From: Cristatella mucedo
Lineage: Eukaryota > Bryozoa > Phylactolaemata > Cristatellidae
DNA length: 64,000 nucleotides
Assembly: GCA_009760855.2 (NCBI GenBank)
Contig: WPIO01000166.1
Location: forward strand, 501,001 to 565,000
Direction: 5' to 3'
The notes under the pieces were generated by a model. It ran no database searches, had not been told where the DNA came from, and was given only the letters and a program-made list of their open reading frames with translations. Positions 56,657 through 64,000 of this stretch are shown one piece after another; the stretch's first letter is position 1; each line of letters starts with the position of its first letter. A program made the translations under genes and the position numbers.

Positions 56657-58994
56657 ATGCGTGCGTGTACTCCTTTTTTCTGGTCGTGGGTCGTGTCATT
56701 CTCGCACTATTAGGTCAAAGCAGCATCGCCGATCGTCAAGTCGCCGATCGTTAGCCCTTTTGATTTACTGCTCATTGGGTTTTGGCAGTTAGATGTGGGC
56801 GTGTCTGTGTTTTTGGGCACCTGTGGCCTACCAGGCTATGTCATATGTAATGTAATGTAATGTATCTCCGTCAGTAACTCCACAAAGTCATAAAGACCAT
56901 GTGGATGTTACGCAGGAGAGTTTTGTATAGCGCACTCACAGCCTAAGCGGCTTTCGGTACGCATTCGGTAGCCAACAGACTTCGTCTCACGCAACAAAGA
57001 GAAAGTGGGAAGCATAGCAGAGTTAGGAGAGCAGTTGAGGTAGTGAGTAGCATAGAAGTAGCAGCTCAGGACCGCTGAAAAAGATGTGCCACAGTCGGGC
57101 AGTTGGAGAGTAGATGTCGTTGTGTAAGAATTGTGGAAGCGAGTTCCACAGTCTAGGACCTGCAGAGCTAAAGCTTCTGTCGCCAACTGTCTTTAAGCGG
57201 AGGAATGGGACAGCTAATTTATTGTCCACACAGGACCCGAGGGCGCGAACAGGCTGAAACCGATGCAGCAGTTCAGCTAGGTACGAAGGAGCCAAGCCGT
57301 GGCGGGCCTTGTGGGTCAGCGTGAGAACTTTGCTCCGTATCCTTTGCTCAACCGGCAACCATCCTAGCTCTTCCGGCAGAAGCGACACGTGCTCAAACCG
57401 CTGGGACTTGAAGACCAGCCTTGCAGCCATGTTCATGGTCCGCTGTAGTGGCCTTATAGCTGGCCCCCGTTGGTGTGAAGCCCAGCTGGCTTGTCAGTCG
57501 TGAATGTTGCATTCTTCAAGAGTGGGCAAGCTGCTTCTCGCCGACCCGCGCTAATATCTAGCAGCACATCGGCTACAGGCTACTGTCACTCACTCTGTCC
57601 ATTCATTCTCGTACTTGCTACTGTGGTACGATGCCTCCTACCAGGCCAGGCACCGTACCACACGTGCCATTCCGACTCAAATCTTTAAGATGTGCCTTGG
57701 TCTAACACGAGATCCTACGAAGGCCGAATGCTCCCAAAGCCCGGAACTCACTCCCGACTGACTTAATGACATCCCCTGACTTGACGACATTCAAACAGAA
57801 GCCAACAATGCACACGTGTCCCATGCAGCATTTGCTTGGTCCGTATGCATTGTATGCTGTGTGCTTATGCGTGCTGACGGTGTGCAGGTTATCAATAACT
57901 AATTTACGTGCTTCTTTTACATCGTGTGTACAGAACCTAGAAAGAGATTTATTTCTCTTTAGGTGCCATGCAAATGTCTAATTATTATTATTATTATTAT
58001 TACTATGACCCTAGAGCAAGTGGTATCCTGTGCCTTGCACTGTCAGCACTGATGGCAAAATGCTGGCAAAGAAGAAGGTGAGACTGAAGTGTTGTCTGTT
58101 TTGGTCTTGGCGAAATGAGCTGGTGGGGTCTGTGGTATATCTTTTGGCCTCGACGACACTTGCAACTTGGTGGAGGTCAGTCGGCGCAAGGAAGCTGCAG
58201 ACCAGCCGCCTATCGGGGTACGACGCAGGCAGGACGACAGCGCTTAGCGTGTAACCTAATGCCTCAGCTCATAGTAGGGCTCATGTAGTGCCGCCCCTCT
58301 CCCACCAGGGTGCCACTCTCAGGAGCTGCCGGCACTAGCAGGTAAGATTGCTCGCTTATTTCTAGTTGAATGTCTTGAACAGAGTTATGGCGGTTCGATG
58401 CACCTGATCGCATGATGATTGAACCACTTGCCCGATGGCAAGTGGCTGTAGCCAGCTGATCGGTCTTGAAGGTCAAAGACGTCTAGCAGAGTCGCTGAGC
58501 TGCTCATGCTCTGTAGCATGCACCATTCTCTCCATCTTCTTCTTCCTCCTCCTCCTCACCCTTCTCACCCTTCTCTGTCGCTCGTGTCTCTCTGCTCCGA
58601 CGCCTAGGCTGAGTAATCTGGGCAGCTGAATTCCAAAGATGTAAGCCAAGTTATTTGTTGCGGGGCAACGTGGTCGGTTTGTGATATGCCTCGATGGATT
58701 CTGTGGTTCAGCAGCAAGATGGTGGCATCTTCCGTGGCATCATGCCACTCGCTCCTGCTGCAGTGCCCATCCCTAGTTGCAAGCGAGCTGCCAGCTGTCA
58801 GGTCGAGCCTTGCAACCCCAAGTTGTTGAGAACTGCAAGCCGTGGTGGAAACCGTGGCAGGCAGAGGTAGCTTGATTTTGAGCGTTTCCACTCTCTTTCA
58901 TTTTTCTTTTCGCTCCTGGCAGTCGCAGGAGCAAAACCTCCCCCTGAGCGCATCCTGCTCGCAGCGTCTGTAGCCGAAATGTTGGCAACATAAG

Positions 58995-59036
<42 letters not shown>

Positions 59037-62000
59037 GAATATTATATGCCTGCCGTGCACGTGGATCCATATCACTCCTCACTCCCTTTCCTCATGAGTG
59101 AGCAGTTAGGCTGAAAGTCATGCACCAGCTGCTGCTGCTACTGAGGTTCATGCTACGGTTGGCTTCCATCGCCTCGCTTGTCATCAGTGCGGCCGATCCG
59201 CTTGACTCATGGTATTCCAAGCCCAAGGTCGAAGCCGACTTGAACAGGTTGAACCATCAGCTTAGCTGACAACGCCGAGGCAGTGGCACGACAGAGCCAG
59301 CAACACTTCTTTTCGCCGCGCTGGCTTGGTCCAGTGGTTAAGGTGCTCGCCTCGACCGAGGTCTGGCTGAGGTTGTTGGCTCGAGCCCCGAGGCATATGT
59401 GAAGCGCGTGAATAGAGATTAAGTTCTCTTGGGTCGCTATACAAAACGAATTCTATATTTTACCTGGCACAGAGGTCGTTTTGCTGCTGCGCAGGCTTCC
59501 AATGACATCGTCCTCAAATTCCCACCCAGCTAGCAAGCAAGGTTCCATAAAGTCAGCCAGCCCACATTCCGGCTAGCAGTGTGCTGCCGTGCACTCGTCT
59601 GACTTTGCCTGAGGTTGCCCTTGCATTGGGACTCGGCAGGGCTTACGTCACCTATTTTCCGCTTCGGCGTGCTTGCTTCCAATCTCTCTCTCGTTCCTCG
59701 GCTGCAGTGAATGCCTGCGAGTGTTTGGCAATTCGCAATCTTTCGGATTCTCCCCCTTCTTCTAAGAGCTGCCATCGGAATACTGCCGTCCGATCACATG
59801 ACTCGCACGACAATCACCGTCTGCGGCTGTGGCGTTTCAGAACTCCATCGAGATCCAGGACTCAATCGACGAGCAGCGAAAGGAGATCAGCTTGAAGCTG
59901 GAGGGGATGGAGAAGAACTACAAGGTGCTCGAGCTCAAGTCCAGAAATTACCAGGACCAGGGTATGTACGGGTATCTGTGGTATGGGGGTACGTGTGTGG
60001 GGCTGGCCGACCGCTCGGCAACCCGCCGAAGCAGTGACGAGGGTAACTGCGCTTCGCCAGCAAAGCCTCAGCGCGAATGTGATTGCTCTGGCGATTGATC
60101 GGGGCGCCTCATCGGCGGCTGTGCGTGTAGCAGCCGACGGACCACTACTGGAGAATGACGTCGGCATGCCGGCAGCAGCGGCAGTGGCAGACTGAGTGCA
60201 GCGTAGCTGTTGCAGCACAGCTTTTCGAGTGCGGCTGCTGTCACACCCGGGCCTGGCTCTGAATACTCGTTGGCATGGACAGAGTCCCTGCGGAGGCAAT
60301 ATCACGGCTTCGCTCTGACGTGGGTGATGCTTGAAATAAGTGGGTCTTAATTTTTGCGTGGACAATCGTTGATCGATGTGGCAATTGACGCGCAATTCCA
60401 TCGCCGGCCGGCTGTCCACCACTGACTCCTAGGGAGTGTAATACGTATTTGCTACTGCGGTCATTTAGTGCTCCTACTACCTGTTATAGCAGTGCCTGAT
60501 CTGCACGTGGATTGCTGTCGGCATAGTCGTAGTAAAAAGTACCGTGAATGAAGTAAGGCAAAGCGCAGGATCTGCTATAAATTGGCTAGCTTGCCTGAGC
60601 CCAGTGTCATCTGCAAAGCCAAGTACCTACCTGAGATAGCTGAGTTAGCCTAGACCCTGCAGCTGCCTCTCCTTCAGTCTGTGTGCGCCCGAATTAGTCT
60701 TTTGATGTGTCACTCTCGCCCTCTCTCTTGTCTCTGTCTTTCCTTCTCACTTTCTTTCTCTCTCTCTCTCTCTGTCTATCTCATCATCATCTCTGTCTGT
60801 CTGTCTCTGTCTCTACCTGATTTAACAGCCTCTGTTGTGTAGCGTTAGAAGAGCCTTTATGGCTATCACCACCACTTGCAGCAGCAATACGGGATCGCCC
60901 ACCGAAAGATTCGAACACACGACCTCGGTCGTGAAAAGCATCCACCTTACCTAGTGTGCCATCACGGTTCTCTGTCTGTCTGTCTCATAGCTTGAGCCGT
61001 GTTTCGAGGTGCACCACTTTCCATACCGATCCTCTTTTGTTCGCCATTACAGTGCTGCGGCTCGAGGAGAAAGAGAGCGACGTCAAGAAGGAGTACGACA
61101 AGCTGCACTCTCGCTACACCGAGGTGCGAGCTTACGTTCGTTTGGACCTCTCTGGCTTGCCTTGCCTCCTCCTTCCCTTCCTCCTTCCCTTTGCTCCTTC
61201 CCTTTCTCCTTTCCTTCCTCCTTTCCTTCCTCCTTCCCTTCCTCCTTCCCTTCCTCATTACCTTCCTCCTTCCCTTCCTCCTTCCCTTCCTCCTTCCCTT
61301 CCTCCTTCCCTTCCTCCTTCCCTTCCTCCTTCCCTTCCTCCTTCTGCTGCTGCTCCTCTGCCTGCTCTCGCTTGCTTGGAGTTGCACTGCTCGGGATATC
61401 ACTCTTGCCGCTGCCGCTGAATGCCGCCGCTGAATCGCCAACCTCGCAGCTGTTCCGGACGCACATGGACTACGTCGAGCGAACGAAGACGATCATCGGC
61501 CCAGAGAAAGCCGACCCGATGGACGGCGGACCGTTCAGCGGCAGCGAGATCGTGAGGTAAGCAGGGGGGAAATGGCGTGTGGGGTCCGAATGCAAAACCC
61601 CTTCGCGCTGCTGGCTGGCTTAGCGGGAAGCCATTTGCCTTCACTTCGGGCCAGGCGTGGTCGGTGAGGCCTCAGACGATCGCAGAGGCCGTCGAAGTCG
61701 TAGAGGCAGCGGTGCGCTATCGCCGCGCTACGGCAGAGTGTGCCGAGCCGCAGTCTCGAACTTGCTACCGGCTACGGTCATTACCTTTTAAGTCTTGGCT
61801 AAAGATGCATCAGTTCCGGTCAGCTTTCCTTTCGCCTTTCCGGGGGAAATTGTCATTTTTTGTTCCCGTGTGCTTTGTGTGTGTGCGTGCGTGTGTGTGC
61901 ACATCAGCGTTATTCCGTGCATGCTACTAGCCAGAGGTCTTACTAGCCGGCAGCCATGAGTGTCTCCCATTTTTGCTTTAGTATGCTGACCTGAGAATGA

Positions 62001-64000
62001 CAAATGCTGGCTCGTGCATGCCGGGATACCCGGCATGCCGGGATACCGGCCATGACGCTAACCCTGCGCTACCGATTCTCTTGCAGCAGGTCGTGCAGCG
62101 CCTGGTTAAAGATTAGGGCGCTCTTAGGGCACCATCCAAACAACATATTATTATTATTATTATCATTATAATGATCATTATTATTATTTGTAGATGGGTG
62201 TGCTTGTGAGAGCATAGCAGCCTCCCACAGCTCACGCTATGCCGCTCGCTGCTTGCTCGGATGCGTTGCGCCGTTTGTCGCGGTCTGCGCCCGGTCGCAG
62301 CAGCCTCGGTTGCAGGTCGGCAAGCGGCGGCCAAGCCCGGGCAAGGATGCGGTCGGCCAGCAACGACGTGCTGGCAGCAGCTGACTCGGGCGGAGGCGGC
62401 TTCGCCAACCCACTCGTGGCCGGCAGGGCCGGCGGCGAGCAAGACGGGCAGGGAGCCTACGTCACCGCCGGTGCTGGCGCCGTCGTCGGCGCGCCCCTCG
62501 ACCAGCAGGTGCAGCCGCTTGTCGATGGGAGCCTGCGAGAAGACCGCGCCTCGCCAGGTACGGCACCTCACCGCGTCGCGCTTCGCCACCCCGGCTGCTG
62601 TCACTGGTGGCAGGACCGCCTCTTCTTTGCTGCGTATCTGTCAACTGTCAACCTCGCTTCCGTGCGCCGCCGGGGCCCCCCTCCCCCCCTCGGCGACAGT
62701 GCCGAGGCTTACACTCTTCAGACTTACGCGGATTTCTGCCATTCGCCGAGCGCCGGCTTTTGACAATTTCCGGTCAGCTGCAGTGCGAGACAATGCCACG
62801 TCGAAGTGGGTAGCACCAGTCGACGCCATTCTTGTCACCCGCCTCTTGCCTTCATTGCAGGCTCGGCGGCCGCCGGCGGAAGGTCTGCCGCCACCGCACC
62901 GCCGGGTGCCGGAAGTCTGCTCTCGAGAGTGTGAGTCGCCTGGTTACAGGCCACCGTCCCCTTGAGCTGCTGCTGTAGCTGCGCCTGCGCGCCGCCGACG
63001 ACGACTCGCCGGCTTCAATCTGCGCTGCTGCTGCCCCACCTCTTCAACCGTCGTGGATTTATCTCCTTCCTTCCAGGTCGATGGAGGCAGCTGCCGGTGG
63101 CCTGATCATTGACGAGCTCGAACCGGAGATGGAGGGCATCGAAGATGCGACGTCGCAGCTCACAGGTGACTGGCGCTCGATTGGCATCGGCCTCTCTGCC
63201 CTGCCAGCCACCCATTCTCCGACTTGGCCCTTCGGTGGCGGCGTCGGTGCCCTGACCGCAGCGCTGCGGCCTTGCGCTCGGCGGCGATTGCTTCGACCGC
63301 CGCTGCTGGCTGATCGCGTGAGCGGAATGCCGACCGCTGCTGACGGCCGCCATATTTGCCTCGCGTTGGCACGCCGGTCCTGCAGGTCGAATGGTCCATC
63401 CGGGCGACTTCGCGACAGGTCAGCCTCGTTGTCGTCACAGTAGTCCCAGTCGTCGCTGTCGTCACTGCTTTAGTGCCAGGCTGCGTGTCACGTTCGTGCT
63501 GTCTGCATAGGGCGGGCGACTGCCGCCGCCGCCGTTTTTGTTCGTTCGTTCTCACCACCTGCTGCTGCTGCTGCTGCTGCCTCCAGCTGCTGCCTCGAGG
63601 GTGCGTGCGAGTCTTCGTTTGATGGGTAGAGAGCGCCTTGCACAGTAAGCGCGGCTTCGAGTGCTGCCTCGCATTTCCCTCGAGAGCCTCGTTGCATGCC
63701 GCCCGGTTGCATGTCGTAGACAGCAGCAGCAGCAGCTCGGACGAGGCGCGGCAGTCGCCGCCGTTGTACGTTTGCTGGACCGACTTGGAGAAGATTCGCG
63801 GCTCTGGTACGCTGTCCGCTCTCCCTACCAAGCTCTCCCTACCAAGCTCTCCCTACCAACTTTCCCTACCAACTCTCCCTACCAAGAGCCTCGCAAGCGG
63901 CCGATCCATTTCCGAGTTCCTTTTCCGTTTCCGAGCTTCTTGCCTCATACCGTCGCCGATCGCTCGATTTGCGATCGCTCGATCTGTGATCGCTTGATCC
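55781..64000 (+). CDS. MAPK8IP3/SPAG9: JNK-interacting protein 3/4 (sunday driver) gene, 5' part
   Basis: JIP3/JIP4 are scaffold proteins that bind kinesin/dynein and JNK and couple vesicles to motors. Exons with consistent phases: 55781-56110, 59841-59961, 61053-61123, 61450-61556, 62316-62557, 62861-62930, 63077-63165, 63386-63418, 63720-63806; the gene continues past the window. Exon 1 has the RH1 region: STIYGEFERMIKAYGDSVVEGLMPQLVAVLENWD and LALEDNEQLLNQYEREKQLRR. Exons 2-4 form the family coiled coil (EKNYKVLELKSRNYQDQ; EEKESDVKKEYDKLHSRYTE; DYVERTKTI). Exons 5-9 are low-complexity Ser/Gly/Ala linker without strong family landmarks, so they rest on splice sites and phase. The ATG at 55781 is chosen because family similarity starts shortly after it; the frame is open further upstream. 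A 3.7-kb first intron holds repeats. Confidence 0.88.
56585..56660. repeat. (GT)n microsatellite in JIP intron 1
   Basis: About 33 GT units with a few interruptions. Confidence 0.95.
56845..57440 (-). mobile_element. LINE fragment of a second family (copy 2)
   Basis: The - strand encodes MAARLVFKSQRFEHV, LGWLPVEQRIRSKVLTLTH, GLAPSYLAELLHRFQPVR and SFSSAGPRLWNSLPQFL, the C-terminus of a reverse-transcriptase ORF. The 3' end has (TGTAA)n units. It differs from the CR1/L2 family of the viral block in sequence and tail. Confidence 0.85.
57755..58005 (+). mobile_element. LINE 3' fragment (CR1/L2 family)
   Basis: 'gacatcccctgacttgacgacattcaaacagaagcc', the 3' UTR and an (ATT)n tail. Confidence 0.8.
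58998..59033. repeat. (TA)n microsatellite
   Basis: About 18 TA units in JIP intron 1. Confidence 0.95.
59320..59448 (+). mobile_element. tRNA-derived SINE with LINE-like tail (copy 2)
   Basis: The A box region (TGGTCCAGTGGTTAAGG), B box (GGCTCGAGCCCC) and the tail 'gtgaagcgcgtgaatagagattaagttctct' are in the same order as in the 28.9-kb copy. Confidence 0.8.
60700..60815. repeat. CT/CTGT simple repeat
   Basis: Imperfect pyrimidine tract in a JIP intron. Confidence 0.85.
60818..60970 (-). mobile_element. tRNA-like SINE, second family (copy 2)
   Basis: It matches the 47.4-kb copy along its whole length: 'ctgatttaacagcctct', 'ggctatcaccacca', then the inverted tRNA-like head. Confidence 0.75.
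61160..61347. repeat. (CTTCCTCCTTCC)n tract in JIP intron
   Basis: About 185 nt of CCTTCCTCCTTCC, sense-strand pyrimidine, between exons 3 and 4. Confidence 0.97.
63823..63890. repeat. Short tandem repeat TCCCTACCAAGCTC
   Basis: Five imperfect copies of a ~13-14-nt unit lie 17 nt after the exon 9 donor of the JIP gene. A GATCGCTCGAT repeat follows near the window end. Confidence 0.9.

Overview
The window is metazoan nuclear DNA. Two spliced animal genes on the + strand anchor this: a gamma-tubulin complex component 3 gene (TUBGCP3, about 33.0-46.7 kb) and the 5' half of a JNK-interacting protein 3/4 (JIP3/JIP4, sunday-driver) gene (55.8 kb to beyond the right edge). Introns are mostly 100-1000 bp and loaded with CT-rich microsatellites. 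CR1/L2-type LINEs with (ATT)n tails and tRNA-derived SINEs are scattered around. I cannot name the phylum; nothing looks vertebrate.

Positions ~674-24,755 are an AT-rich foreign block: a decayed, integrated Polinton/Maverick (adintovirus-like) dsDNA virus. From left to right it holds the last ~110 codons of a protein-primed DNA polymerase B (the rest is missing), several small + strand genes, a long fibre gene and a short fibre gene on the - strand, a membrane-type gene, an HNH/AP2 homing endonuclease, a parvovirus-type phospholipase A2 protein, an adenovirus-type cysteine protease next to a zinc ribbon, an FtsK/HerA packaging ATPase, two related minor-capsid (penton-like) genes, a double-jelly-roll major capsid protein, a YqaJ exonuclease, a second short fibre gene, a Cys-rich zinc-binding gene, a retroviral-type integrase and an unassigned gene. 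Nearly all are broken by in-frame stops and by 1-nt shifts in A or T runs. Most starts sit directly behind a TATAG / TATATAAG motif, which often also contains the stop codon of the gene before. No terminal inverted repeats were recognised.

Three LINE insertions lie inside the viral block: an almost full-length CR1/L2-type element (4.15-7.61 kb) and two nearly identical 5'-truncated copies in opposite orientation (1.39-2.25 and 8.25-9.04 kb). Viral coding sequence resumes on the far side of each, so the virus was resident before the LINEs arrived.

24.8-33.0 kb is GC-rich host DNA with microsatellites, short perfect hairpins, LINE scraps and a SINE. TUBGCP3 follows, with 22 phase-consistent exons found; the first coding exon is not identified. 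46.7-55.8 kb is repeat-rich intergenic DNA. The JIP gene supplies nine exons before the window ends.
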